Of a stretch of 64,000 nt of DNA, positions 53,387 to 61,955 are shown one piece after another. The stretch covers positions 1 through 64,000 of the forward strand of contig NZ_AZUC01000014.1 in assembly GCF_000586555.1 (NCBI RefSeq), read 5' to 3'. The translations under genes and the position numbers were made by a program. This DNA is from Sporosarcina sp. D27 (lineage in GTDB: Bacteria; Bacillota; Bacilli; Bacillales_A; Planococcaceae). Under the pieces are notes generated by a model that worked only from the letters and a program-made list of their open reading frames with translations, made no database searches and was not told where the DNA came from. Position 1 is the stretch's first letter. Every line of letters begins with the position of its first letter.

Positions 53387-54016
53387 ATGGATAATGTACA
53401 GAACGCAAAAGGCGAACTGGAAAACATTTTAAGTAAGAAAGAGTATACAATTTATACAGACCAGCAAACGAATTTCTTCACGGTTTTATGGGAGAGGATT
53501 AAAGCTTGGTTTGTTGATTTTTTGGAGCGTCTTTTTCCTTCTATGGAGAAGACGAGCATGATTGCTGGGCCCATTTTGGCGATTGTTATTTTCGTCATGA
53601 TTATTCTCATTGCTATCGCCTTGGTTTATTTTGTTCGTAAACGAAAGCGCAGACAAATAGTTCACTCTAAAACACCTCTACAATCCATGAAGGAGATCGA
53701 TTGGTCTTTTCAGATGCACTTGACTGAAGCGAGTAAACAAGAAGATCTGAATAGACTCACGCCTGCAACTCACCATATGTTTTTAGCAATCCTTCTTTAT
53801 TTTCATGGAAAACAATGGGTGGAAGCACGTATTTGGAAGACCAACTGGGAGTATTATGAAGAGCTCAAAAAAGTAAATCGGCAATCTGCCAATCAATTCT
53901 ATCATATTGCTCGATTCTTTGATGAAGTTACGTATGGAGAACGAGAAGTTCAAATCGATGAATATAAGGAATTTCGGATAAAGGTAATGGAGGCTTTAGG
54001 TGAATCCGTTGAATAA
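53387..54016 (+). CDS. DUF4129-domain protein
   Basis: 209 residues. One transmembrane helix at about 58-82 (GPILAIVIFVMIILIAIALV) separates an outer N-terminal part with a short amphipathic stretch from a cytoplasmic C-terminal domain of about 110 residues (LTPATHHMFLAILLYFHGKQ, FYHIARFFDEVTYGEREVQI). That tail is the DUF4129 type seen in transglutaminase-linked proteins. It overlaps the frame of the next gene by a few bases if the upstream GTG there is used. Confidence 0.8.
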   Translation: MDNVQNAKGELENILSKKEYTIYTDQQTNFFTVLWERIKAWFVDFLERLFPSMEKTSMIAGPILAIVIFVMIILIAIALVYFVRKRKRRQIVHSKTPLQSMKEIDWSFQMHLTEASKQEDLNRLTPATHHMFLAILLYFHGKQWVEARIWKTNWEYYEELKKVNRQSANQFYHIARFFDEVTYGEREVQIDEYKEFRIKVMEALGESVE

Positions 54017-54047
54017 AATTATTCATGAGAAAGGAGGGGAGATTAGT

Positions 54048-55208
54048 TTGCAAAAAAAAAGATTGACCCCAAAAACTTGGATCGGACTGTCACTTTTTTT
54101 AATTGTCCTGCTCTTCTCTCGATACCTTCTAGTGCAAGACCAACTAAAAGAGTATCCAATTTTCGCTTCTGACTCTCCTTCTCCCACAGGAGTAAAAGCA
54201 TTCTATACGTACTTAGAGAAGAGTGAGGAAAGCGTCAAAAGATGGACAGAATCTCCAAGTGATTTATCTACAACGTCTGAAAATCAGTTACTCATTATGT
54301 TGGAGCCTTATTTCATTCCAACTACTGAAGAAATTGGTGCATACAAAGAATTCATGAATTCTGGAAATACCATTCTATTACTTAAACAAAACCCAAAAGG
54401 AATGTTCGAACTGGAAACCGAGCCTGTCGATACAAATGAAGGTCTTATAGTCGATAAAGCAAACAGGACCTATTCAGCCGAACTCCTTGAATCCATTCGA
54501 CTCCTTGAACAATCTGATGATGAAGTTTTACTTTCAGACGAATTGGGAACTATTGCACTGCAGCGTTCTTTCGGTAAGGGGAATTTAATCGTTGCGAATT
54601 CACCAAACTGGATGATAAATAGTGAACTATTAACAGATGACCACCTAGCCCTTATTCTATCACTTCTAAATGAAGTGAATTCTAAAACGATTTTGTTTGA
54701 CGAATATATACATAGTAGCGATAGTGCATCGATTTTTTTCACCATTTATCCAAGATGGTTTTTACTCTTACTAGTACAAGGAACAGTGTTAACACTCCTA
54801 TGGCTATGGGTTCTTGGAAAACGATTTGGACCGGTTTTCATTCCTAGAGAAGAAACAGTTCGTTTCAGTGATGAAGGTCTTCGAGCATTGGCTGCTTGGT
54901 ACCTCAAGGGGCGTCGTTATCATGACTCATTGGTCATCCAAGCTGATTATGTAAAAACGTTGTTACAAGAACGTTGGCGGATTCCTTATACAATGGAATG
55001 GGAAAACCTGACAGATCACTTCGAACAAAAATGCCCTCATCTTCACAAAGATGAAATACAGGAGATGCTCATTGGGCTAACTCCCATGCTAAGTAAAGAA
55101 AAGGTAACCAAACAAGACTACTTATATTGGTCGAAAAAGCTAGAGACCATTCGGAAAGAGGTAGACAAAAATGAGAATGCATCTATTAACCTTATTGGAA
55201 AAATATGA
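54048..55208 (+). CDS. DUF4350-domain membrane protein
   Basis: About 386 residues from a TTG 10 bases after AAGGAGG; an upstream GTG at 54000 overlaps the preceding gene. N-terminal helix (TWIGLSLFLIVLLFSRYLL), then an extracytoplasmic GATase-like alpha-beta domain (SPSPTGVKAFYTYLEKSEES, LIVANSPNWMINSELL), a second helix (FLLLLVQGTVLTLLWLWVLG), and a C-terminal cytoplasmic tail. DUF4350 genes usually neighbour MoxR and DUF58. The 3' end overlaps the MoxR start by 38 bp. Confidence 0.8.
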   Translation: MQKKRLTPKTWIGLSLFLIVLLFSRYLLVQDQLKEYPIFASDSPSPTGVKAFYTYLEKSEESVKRWTESPSDLSTTSENQLLIMLEPYFIPTTEEIGAYKEFMNSGNTILLLKQNPKGMFELETEPVDTNEGLIVDKANRTYSAELLESIRLLEQSDDEVLLSDELGTIALQRSFGKGNLIVANSPNWMINSELLTDDHLALILSLLNEVNSKTILFDEYIHSSDSASIFFTIYPRWFLLLLVQGTVLTLLWLWVLGKRFGPVFIPREETVRFSDEGLRALAAWYLKGRRYHDSLVIQADYVKTLLQERWRIPYTMEWENLTDHFEQKCPHLHKDEIQEMLIGLTPMLSKEKVTKQDYLYWSKKLETIRKEVDKNENASINLIGKI

Positions 55209-56100
55209 AGAACGAGTCTTTGGCCAAAGTACTACACTTAGACTTTTATTGTCTGCTGTTTTGTCAGGCGGGCATGTATTACTAGAAGGAGTACCGGGGA
55301 CTGGAAAAACGCAAATGGTTAAAACATTGGCAAATTTACTTGGCGGTGATTTTAGAAGAATACAATTTACCCCCGACTTACTACCAAGTGACATTACAGG
55401 AAGCATGATTTACAACATGAAAGAAGGTTCTTTTGAAACGTTAAAAGGACCGATTTTCACGAATGTCCTTTTAGCTGATGAAATTAACCGGACACCCGCA
55501 AAAACACAAGCAGCACTACTAGAAGCAATGGAAGAAAAACAAGTTACCATCCAAGGGAAAACGTATCCGTTACCCGATGTATTTTTCGTAGTAGCCACTC
55601 AAAACCCAATTGAATTTGAAGGTACTTACCCATTACCAGAAGCACAACAAGATCGTTTCTTGTTTAAACTTCTTATTGACTTTCCTTCGTTCAATGAAGA
55701 AAAAGACATATTAAAACAAATAATCGAAAAAAGTTTTGACAGAACATCGGTCTCTTCAATTCTCGACATGGAAACGTTTTTAACAATCCAGCATGAAATT
55801 GAACAAGTAACACTCGGTGATGGTGTGCTCGATTATGTTATGCAGATTTTACGAAAAACGAGAGAAACAGAATCCATTCGTTTCGGAGCGAGTACTCGTG
55901 CAGGTATTTCAATCGGTAAAGCTGCACAAGCATGGGCTTATTTAGAAGGTCGTGATTACGTAACACCTGACGACGTTAAAATCGTTGCCAAGCCATCTTT
56001 AAGACATCGAATTCAATTATCTCCACATGTAGAATTGGAGGGAACGGCTGTTGACCAAATCATCGAAGAACTTGTGGGGGCGATTCCTATTCCAAGGTAG
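55171..56100 (+). CDS. MoxR-family AAA+ ATPase
   Basis: 309 residues. Walker A GVPGTGKTQMVKTLA (about 32-46), Walker B NVLLADEINRTPAKTQAALL, sensor I VVATQNPIEFEGTYPLPEAQ, and a late sensor II-like GASTRAGISIGKAAQ. MoxR ATPases act as chaperones that mature partner complexes carrying von Willebrand A domains, here probably the DUF58 protein. Overlaps both neighbours, so tightly coupled. Confidence 0.92.
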   Translation: MRMHLLTLLEKYEERVFGQSTTLRLLLSAVLSGGHVLLEGVPGTGKTQMVKTLANLLGGDFRRIQFTPDLLPSDITGSMIYNMKEGSFETLKGPIFTNVLLADEINRTPAKTQAALLEAMEEKQVTIQGKTYPLPDVFFVVATQNPIEFEGTYPLPEAQQDRFLFKLLIDFPSFNEEKDILKQIIEKSFDRTSVSSILDMETFLTIQHEIEQVTLGDGVLDYVMQILRKTRETESIRFGASTRAGISIGKAAQAWAYLEGRDYVTPDDVKIVAKPSLRHRIQLSPHVELEGTAVDQIIEELVGAIPIPR

Positions 56101-57412
56101 TGGAATCGTACCAACGAAACGATTACTCATTATTTTTTTCGTACTATCTATTGCTTTAATCACGCTCGGAAGTCTCTTCGACATGGATTGGGGCATTTTC
56201 ATTGTCATGAATCTTCTTATTCTATTTGGAAGTTTGTTGGACTTGTTGTATTCCCCAAAGAAAAACCAAGTTCATTTCAAACGTACAATTGAGAAAGAAC
56301 TGGAAAGAAACCTTTCCTATACAGTCGATATTGAAGTGGACAATACTTCAGAGCATGCCTTCAATTTTCTTCTTGTAGATGGAATTCCACAATCTTTTAA
56401 AAGTTCTTTTCCAATTAAAGGAGAAATAGCAAAAGAGACTGCAGTGCAGGTATGTTATGAAACAAACGCTTCTGTACGAGGAAACTACAAAATAGAGCAA
56501 CTCCACTGCCGTTATACAAGCAAGTTAGGTCTTTGGGCAAAGCAAAAAACAGTTTCGTTGGTCGATTTCGTAAAAGTTATTCCAGACTTAACTGAAACGA
56601 AAAGCTATTTGGGGAATGCACAACGATTTTTATTGTACGAGGGTTCAAAGATCCGTAAACAACAACGCGGCGCAGGAGAATTTGCCCAGATTCGAAACTA
56701 CGGAGTGGGCGACGACCCACGGATGATTAACTGGCGGCAAACTGCCAAACTGCAAGAAGTGATGACCAATGAATATGAACCTGAACATGGAAAATATGTA
56801 ACCATTTTAATCGATTGCGGAAGAATGATGGGTGCGGAATTAAAGAATGGAAATCGTCTTGAAAAAGTAATGGAAGCCTCTCTAACTGTTGCGGCGGCAG
56901 CTTTACAAAAAGGGGATTACGTTTCTGTTCTAGCCTTTTCAAAAGAAGTTAAAGTATTTGTACCACCCGCAAAAGGAATACCTCATTTGCAAACGATTCT
57001 CCAAGCAATTTACTCTCTTGAAGTGGATGCTGCTGAGTCGAATTATGCTGCTGTTCTCATTTATTTAGAAACCATGCAAAAGAAAAGAAGTCTACTATTA
57101 CTCTTTAGTGATGTTCGCTCATTTCTTCATGAGGAAAGTGCGCTAGCCTATTTGCAAAGACTTAGAAGACGCCATATGTTTTTAATGATTGGCATTGAGG
57201 ACACAGCCCTTTATAATCGCATCAATGAAGAACCGGTGGATGTACAAACCGCAATGGTGAAAAGCATTGCTCAACAACAACTGCTTCTAAAGAAAAAAAG
57301 GAAATTGAAATGGGAAAAAAAAGGCCTTCAAATGATTGAGGCCCGTGAAGAAAACTTAGCAGTAGCAGCAGTTTCACATTATATTGATATTATGAATCGA
57401 AACTTGATATAG
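56051..57412 (+). CDS. DUF58 (vWA-like) membrane protein
   Basis: 453 residues. Two N-terminal hydrophobic segments (about 22-62), a beta-rich middle, then the DUF58 core QQRGAGEFAQIRNYGVGDDP and MINWRQTAKL, and a vWA-like fold (YVTILIDCGRMMGAE with an incomplete DxSxS site, LLLLFSDVRS). TTG start 9 bases after GGAGG, overlapping MoxR by 50 bp. Last gene of the unit. Its 3' end overlaps the convergent SpoIIM-family gene by 23 bp. Confidence 0.9.
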   Translation: MTKSSKNLWGRFLFQGSGIVPTKRLLIIFFVLSIALITLGSLFDMDWGIFIVMNLLILFGSLLDLLYSPKKNQVHFKRTIEKELERNLSYTVDIEVDNTSEHAFNFLLVDGIPQSFKSSFPIKGEIAKETAVQVCYETNASVRGNYKIEQLHCRYTSKLGLWAKQKTVSLVDFVKVIPDLTETKSYLGNAQRFLLYEGSKIRKQQRGAGEFAQIRNYGVGDDPRMINWRQTAKLQEVMTNEYEPEHGKYVTILIDCGRMMGAELKNGNRLEKVMEASLTVAAAALQKGDYVSVLAFSKEVKVFVPPAKGIPHLQTILQAIYSLEVDAAESNYAAVLIYLETMQKKRSLLLLFSDVRSFLHEESALAYLQRLRRRHMFLMIGIEDTALYNRINEEPVDVQTAMVKSIAQQQLLLKKKRKLKWEKKGLQMIEAREENLAVAAVSHYIDIMNRNLI

Positions 57413-58370
57413 ATTCTCTTCTGTCTAGAAAAACTTTTCCAATCAATACGTACACAATTAAGCCAATCACAGTAATGATAGCAACTGCATATTTTGCTTC
57501 TAATGGTATTGATGCTGGAGTGATGAAGCCTTCAATCAATCCGGCAATGATAAATAAGGGAATCGTACCAATTAGTAACTGAACAGATCGCTTTGCCTGT
57601 GTTTTCAATTGGTAGGCTCTGGAGAACTTGCCTGGGACAAAGAGCTTATAACCCATTAACAGACCTGCTCCACCTGCTATAAATATGGCTGTAAGCTCGA
57701 TCATTCCATGTGGTACGATAAATGCCCAAAACTCATACGATTTATCGTAATGAAAGAATATAGCAGCTAAGGCTCCGACCAAAATACCATTATAAATAAG
57801 GACGTATACAGTTATTAGCCCGAATGTGATACCCCCGGCAAAAGCGAGTATCCCTACTTGAATATTGTTTGTCATAATACTGGAAGACATTACAGAAGAA
57901 TTCACTTCCATCTCATCGCCGCCAAGCTGATCGGGATTAACTCCTTGTGCTATTTCTGCAGGAAGTATCGAATACATCGTTTGAGGGTCGTTGAGAACAG
58001 CAAAGAAACTACCTAAAGTACCTAGTGTAAACAAAAGAAATGCGACAAGAATAAACTTCCATTGTTCTAAAAACAAACGAATAAATGTTGTACTTAAAAA
58101 ATTACCAACTTGTTTCATGCTCGATATTTGGTCTTTATATAACAAATTATGTGATTTGGATACAAGTTCATTTAAGTACATCGTTACTTCTTCATTTGGA
58201 AAGTATGTTTGAGCGTAGGAAAGATTCTGAGCAGACTTTTGATAGAATTCATAAAACTGGTCAATTCTTTCACCTGTTAAATTGGATTTACCTTTATGCA
58301 ATTCAGACCCTAGGTTTTCAAGTTTACTCCAATCTTCACGATGCAGTTTCACAAATTGATTGATGTTCAT
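57390..58370 (-). CDS. SpoIIM/DUF95-family membrane protein
   Basis: 326 residues. A soluble helical N-terminal third (about 1-95, LHREDWSKLENLGSELHKGK) is followed by five or six hydrophobic segments with IQVGILAFAGGITFGLITVY and FWAFIVPHGMIELTAIFIAG, the latter being the hallmark of the SpoIIM/DUF95 family. These paralogues of the sporulation protein usually neighbour MoxR/DUF58/RDD genes and are not themselves shown to act in sporulation. Convergent with DUF58, divergent from RDD. Confidence 0.88.
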   Translation of the reverse strand: MNINQFVKLHREDWSKLENLGSELHKGKSNLTGERIDQFYEFYQKSAQNLSYAQTYFPNEEVTMYLNELVSKSHNLLYKDQISSMKQVGNFLSTTFIRLFLEQWKFILVAFLLFTLGTLGSFFAVLNDPQTMYSILPAEIAQGVNPDQLGGDEMEVNSSVMSSSIMTNNIQVGILAFAGGITFGLITVYVLIYNGILVGALAAIFFHYDKSYEFWAFIVPHGMIELTAIFIAGGAGLLMGYKLFVPGKFSRAYQLKTQAKRSVQLLIGTIPLFIIAGLIEGFITPASIPLEAKYAVAIITVIGLIVYVLIGKVFLDRRESISSFDS

Positions 58371-58485
58371 TTTTACACCTTCTTCATGTAGTATGAGTGC
58401 AATTTTACGTGTGTTCCGAATATACAGTATAGCAGATACTTAGAAATTTATGGATGAAACTACATATTGAAAGTGGTGAAATACT

Positions 58486-59289
58486 ATGAATGACGAAAGA
58501 ATTGGTATCAAAACACCAGAATTCGTAACTCTTCAGTTTCAGCTCGCAGGACTCGGTAGCAGAAGCGCGGCATTTATTATTGATCAACTAATTTTAATGG
58601 TTGTTAATATTTCAGTTCTCATTGTTTTGGCCATTCTTTTTACGAGAGATATAGATTTTTTCGCCTTTGCGGGAATGGACTCGCTTATATTAGGCCTTGC
58701 AATTCTTGGTCTTTTTATCGTCAACACAGGGTATTTTGTGATTATGGAGTACTTTTCGGGTGGGAAAACTATTGGTAAAAGAATTCTCGGGATTCGAGCA
58801 ATCCAAGAAAATGGACATAGCTTAACACTACTATCAAGCTTTATCCGCAATTTTCTTAGAGTTATTGACTCTTTACCTGCTGGATATTTTTTGGGGATTG
58901 TGCTCGTTTTCTTTCATTCGAAACATAAAAGAATTGGAGATTTAGTTGCAGGAACGATTGTTGTACATGAACGACAAACAAAAAGACAAAACAAACAAAC
59001 TCCTATTGAAAAAGAAATTGCTAGGAAGGGACTCGCAAAAGAGGATCTTGTTATTGAAGAATGGGTTTTAAGGTCAATTGGACAAAAAGATTGGAAACTT
59101 ATTGAGACGTATAGTAATCGACTCACTCAATTGTCCGAAAACGAACGCTCTGAGCTTACGAAAAAAGTAGCAAATCTCTTACTTCCGAAATTTGGATTAG
59201 AAGTCTCAGGAAAAAGCAATTTAGAATTAGAAAATACGCTACTTGTTCTTTACTTAATTTTGAGTGAAGAATGGGCATATGAACTTTGA
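58486..59289 (+). CDS. RDD-family membrane protein
   Basis: 267 residues. LAGLGSRSAAFIIDQLILMV contains the family R and D residues, and MEYFSGGKTIGKRILGIRAI the GxTxGK loop. Three to four hydrophobic segments, then a ~100-residue charged cytoplasmic tail. Completes the MoxR-DUF58-SpoIIM-RDD set. The 115-bp gap to the SpoIIM gene must hold two divergent promoters. Confidence 0.88.
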   Translation: MNDERIGIKTPEFVTLQFQLAGLGSRSAAFIIDQLILMVVNISVLIVLAILFTRDIDFFAFAGMDSLILGLAILGLFIVNTGYFVIMEYFSGGKTIGKRILGIRAIQENGHSLTLLSSFIRNFLRVIDSLPAGYFLGIVLVFFHSKHKRIGDLVAGTIVVHERQTKRQNKQTPIEKEIARKGLAKEDLVIEEWVLRSIGQKDWKLIETYSNRLTQLSENERSELTKKVANLLLPKFGLEVSGKSNLELENTLLVLYLILSEEWAYEL

Positions 59290-59558
59290 TTTCAGCTATA
59301 TTGTAGCCAATGAAATGTACCACTCGTGACATGTTTTTCACCACCAGGTGAGATAGAGTGTAACAGTGAGTGACAATACCTAACCACTTCATACCTTCAG
59401 GATAATCAATGTTAATAAATATACTTTTCAGAAATGTAAAATGCTAAACTTGCTCTATAATCTCGACTAATTCTTAATAAAGTCTTTATGCCGCAAACGG
59501 GCTAAACGATTGAGTTAAGAGTAATTGGAGAGGATCAGACGAAATGGATTTGTGGTAG

Positions 59559-59759
59559 ATGATTAAAGAGCGTTCTGCATTCTTATCATTTTTTCTTATC
59601 ATAATTTTACTGAGTGTTTTCCTGTTGGTAGCTACTTGGAAAAATCGTACCAACATACCTCAAAGTTTATCCGCAATTATAACTTTAATTTCTACAATTT
59701 TTATCGTTGCATCTTTGATAGCAATGATATTTATAATATCATTTGGCTATAACTCTTGA
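59559..59759 (+). CDS. Small two-helix membrane protein, 66 residues
   Basis: Two hydrophobic helices (FLSFFLIIILLSVFLLVATW and the C-terminal STIFIVASLIAMIFIISFGY) with a short basic loop between. Its ATG directly follows the TAG of a four-codon reading frame at 59544 that has a good GGAGAGG site, so translation may be coupled. A decayed copy is at 52193-52318. Family not recognised. The 59290-59558 gap shows a possible -10 (TATAAT, 59455) and a CAAACGGGC word at 59493. Confidence 0.55.
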   Translation: MIKERSAFLSFFLIIILLSVFLLVATWKNRTNIPQSLSAIITLISTIFIVASLIAMIFIISFGYNS

Positions 59760-59857
59760 ATTGAAATTGTTAAGCTAATGGTGGTAGTTGCGGAAAATGA
59801 ACTGTTCCTGAAAAGGGCCATTTTGTTGTATGGCGTAAGATGAAATGGAGGTTAATC

Positions 59858-60082
59858 GTGCTTAAGATTATAAACTTTACTCTAGCAATAGTTGTAATCA
59901 CATTATCGGGTTATAGCCTAATCACTAAAGACTTTTCGCTAATGTCTTACATGATGTTTGCATTGGGGTTGTTCATGCTTGTTATAGGAATTTCTGAGTT
60001 CCAAAGAAAGCAAAAGACGAATGCAATAATGAGTATAATTGCTTCTACATTTATTTTTTTCGTTTCAATCTATACTTTTTGA
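59858..60082 (+). CDS. DUF3953-family membrane protein (YczI-like)
   Basis: About 74 residues from a GTG 6 bases after TGGAGG. Three hydrophobic segments; the middle MFALGLFMLVIGISEFQRKQ matches the DUF3953 pattern as I remember it from B. subtilis YczI. An in-frame ATG at 59840 lies upstream of the ribosome site and is unlikely. Preceded by an AAAGGGCCATTTTG word at 59813. Function unknown. Confidence 0.7.
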   Translation: MLKIINFTLAIVVITLSGYSLITKDFSLMSYMMFALGLFMLVIGISEFQRKQKTNAIMSIIASTFIFFVSIYTF

Positions 60083-60161
60083 CTTTTACCACAAATGGGA
60101 GCTGAATGAGGAATAACCTAAGCCATAAAGTTCTTACTTTATTTCATTGCTGCTGCGAGGA

Positions 60162-60467
60162 TAAGTTGAGTTAAAAAAGAGAGGGGCAGATGCCTCCTCT
60201 TTTGATGTATAGTACTCAAGTTTAATTTTAGTCGTTAGTACAATTGAATAAGTTTACATTGTATAAGTAGGTATACAAACACCATGCAAGGTATTGGTAC
60301 ATAAAGTTTCGTCCTTGTCCTCCTGGGAAGTAATGAAAAGTGAAAACACCGAATCTGTAGACTGATAGCAGATTCGGTGTTTCTTCGTGTTCTAAAAAAG
60401 CTGCCTTTGTTAGACACAACTCCAGAACAACTCAGATTACTGTTCGAGTTGGTGAAGCACAGGTGGT
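60162..60467. repeat. Duplicated ~310-bp segment with tRNA-Arg scar, copy 2
   Basis: Same order of parts as 48951-49266: TAAGTTGAG, GATGCCTCCTCTTTTGA, GGTATACAAAC (60267), CCTCCTGGGA scar (60319-60328), AGTGAAAACACCGAATCTG with terminator hairpin, AGACACAACTCCAGAACAA, GTTCGAGTTGGTGA. About three quarters identical by eye. Confidence 0.7.
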
Positions 60468-60475
60468 AAGTATTC

Positions 60476-60696
60476 TTATTCATCTTCTAGCAGTTCAACT
60501 AATTTACCTTCGACTACTTTCAATACAGGCATTTTAAAGGCTGATCTCATAAATTCAAAGGACTCTTCCAATTCCTCGACTATATCATCAACTAATAGAT
60601 TATGGCTTTCCCCCATGCGTAAGGATTGTTATTCTCGTCATAATGGACTTCGTGTATTTCGAAGTAGGGCTCGTCAAACGAATTGGTTAACTTCAA
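60476..60696 (-). pseudogene. Frameshifted small gene remnant
   Basis: On the minus strand one frame gives LTNSFDEPYFEIHEVHYDEN followed by NPYAWGKA. Another frame then takes over with ESHNLLVDDIVEELEESFEF, MRSAFKMPVLKVVEGKLVEL and a stop. The two parts read as one acidic small protein broken by a frameshift near 60612. Family not recognised. The second part alone could be a 46-residue reading frame, but it has no good ribosome site. Confidence 0.4.
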
Positions 60697-60850
60697 TATT
60701 CTATAATTCCATTACTTTCTTAACTCATTCTTTTTAAAACATTAAGTATTATCAATTTTAGCCGGGGTGTCTGATTAAAAAACATTGTTCCATACGACCG
60801 CGTGTCGTCTGAATTGAAATGAGTCTATAAAATAAGCTGCCAAGTTAAAA

Positions 60851-60899
60851 ATAGGTGTTTAAACATTCATGAAAGTTTCTTGCACAGACACCTAATACT
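60851..60899. repeat. Palindromic repeat family, copy 4 (partial)
   Basis: ATAGGTGTTTAAACATTCAT, GAAAGTTTCTTGCACAGACA, CCTAATACTT: lacks most of the left arm. No gene seen in 60697-60850 or 60900-61200 apart from the inverted repeat at 61051. Confidence 0.65.
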
Positions 60900-61050
60900 T
60901 GTTATTCAACGTGCCCATAGAAAATAGATTGAAGATAGTTGGGCTCTCTTACTTCATCGTTGATTGCATGAGCAAAAAAAGAGGATAGGTTAGTGAAATA
61001 GTGAAAGCCTGCAAGAAGGAGTAAGTACATTTATCTCCTCGTTTTTCAAT

Positions 61051-61079
61051 ATTATTGTATGTTAAAAAAATACAATAAT
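61051..61079. repeat. ATTATTGTAT inverted repeat
   Basis: ATTATTGTAT, 9 bp, ATACAATAAT: perfect 10-bp arms in a gene-free AT-rich stretch. Could be a terminator or operator relic. Confidence 0.4.
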
Positions 61080-61200
61080 TAGGCGGGATGGCTGAAAATG
61101 AGACAAGAATTAATGTACGCTTAATCCATTACGCAAGAAGATGACAAGAACGTATGGCATCCCCGTAATAATAATGTGGTTCACTTCGCTGCTTATTGCG

Positions 61201-61764
61201 TTAAAATCTATTCCGAAAGAATGGTGTTTTCTTCAAAGTGATACACAGAGGGATGGCAATCAGCAAACCGACTGCGCTTTGAATAAGGTCACCTGGTATG
61301 GATGCCAGTGGTGCCGCCCAGTTGTTGTACATGATGGCTTGTCCGATGTAGTAAACGGCGAGCATGACGGGTGTGGAGGCGACGGCTGCGAGGATGTTGA
61401 GTTTGCTATTCTCTCCCCGGTGGCCATTCGACCATGCAATTTTCCCCACGATATAGCCTTGCAGAGCCCTCGCGATGATAGTCGTGGGCGCCCAGATGAT
61501 CCAGCCGCCGAAGATATCGAATAAGCCCATGCCGATCGCTCCGGCAAGCGCTCCCTTTTTCGGGCCGAAAAGAATCGCGGCGGTGAACAGTGCGCCTGTG
61601 CCTAAATGGATGAGGCCACCTTGTCCAATCGGAAGCTTGATGTTAATGAAGACAGTGGACACTAATACGATGGTCGACAAAATGGCTGTCAGAACCAAAT
61701 CCATAGTTTTTGTACGTAACTGAGTCGCTGCTTGTTGTTGTACCGTTTGCATACGGACATTCAT
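61201..61764 (-). CDS. ECF transporter S component, probably for vitamin B6
   Basis: 187 residues, five or six hydrophobic segments. GPKKGALAGAIGMGLFDIFG and IIARALQGYIVGKI are typical of energy-coupling-factor substrate-binding subunits. It diverges from the pyridoxal kinase gene, and S components next to pdxK have been assigned to pyridoxine uptake (PdxU), so B6 specificity is an inference from context. It needs shared EcfA/EcfT subunits encoded elsewhere. AAGGAG abuts the ATG, so the start may be slightly further in. Confidence 0.8.
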   Translation of the reverse strand: MNVRMQTVQQQAATQLRTKTMDLVLTAILSTIVLVSTVFINIKLPIGQGGLIHLGTGALFTAAILFGPKKGALAGAIGMGLFDIFGGWIIWAPTTIIARALQGYIVGKIAWSNGHRGENSKLNILAAVASTPVMLAVYYIGQAIMYNNWAAPLASIPGDLIQSAVGLLIAIPLCITLKKTPFFRNRF

Positions 61765-61955
61765 CTCCTTGCTTTATAGAATGTTGATACTTTTTAGTTT
61801 ACTGAATAGCTGACCATTGAAACAGTGCCAGTTTTATTAAATTGTTAGAGGTCAGTTATGAGTGGAAGAGATGGAGATTCTATATATTCTTGCTTTCCCT
61901 TTCTTATGGTACGATGGAAGAAGTGCAAGTACTGAAGAGTTAGGGGGGAGTTCTA

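Noticed and set aside
61141..61524. 127-codon plus-strand frame opposite the ECF gene
   Set aside because: Antisense to a clear membrane transporter gene, with no family resemblance.
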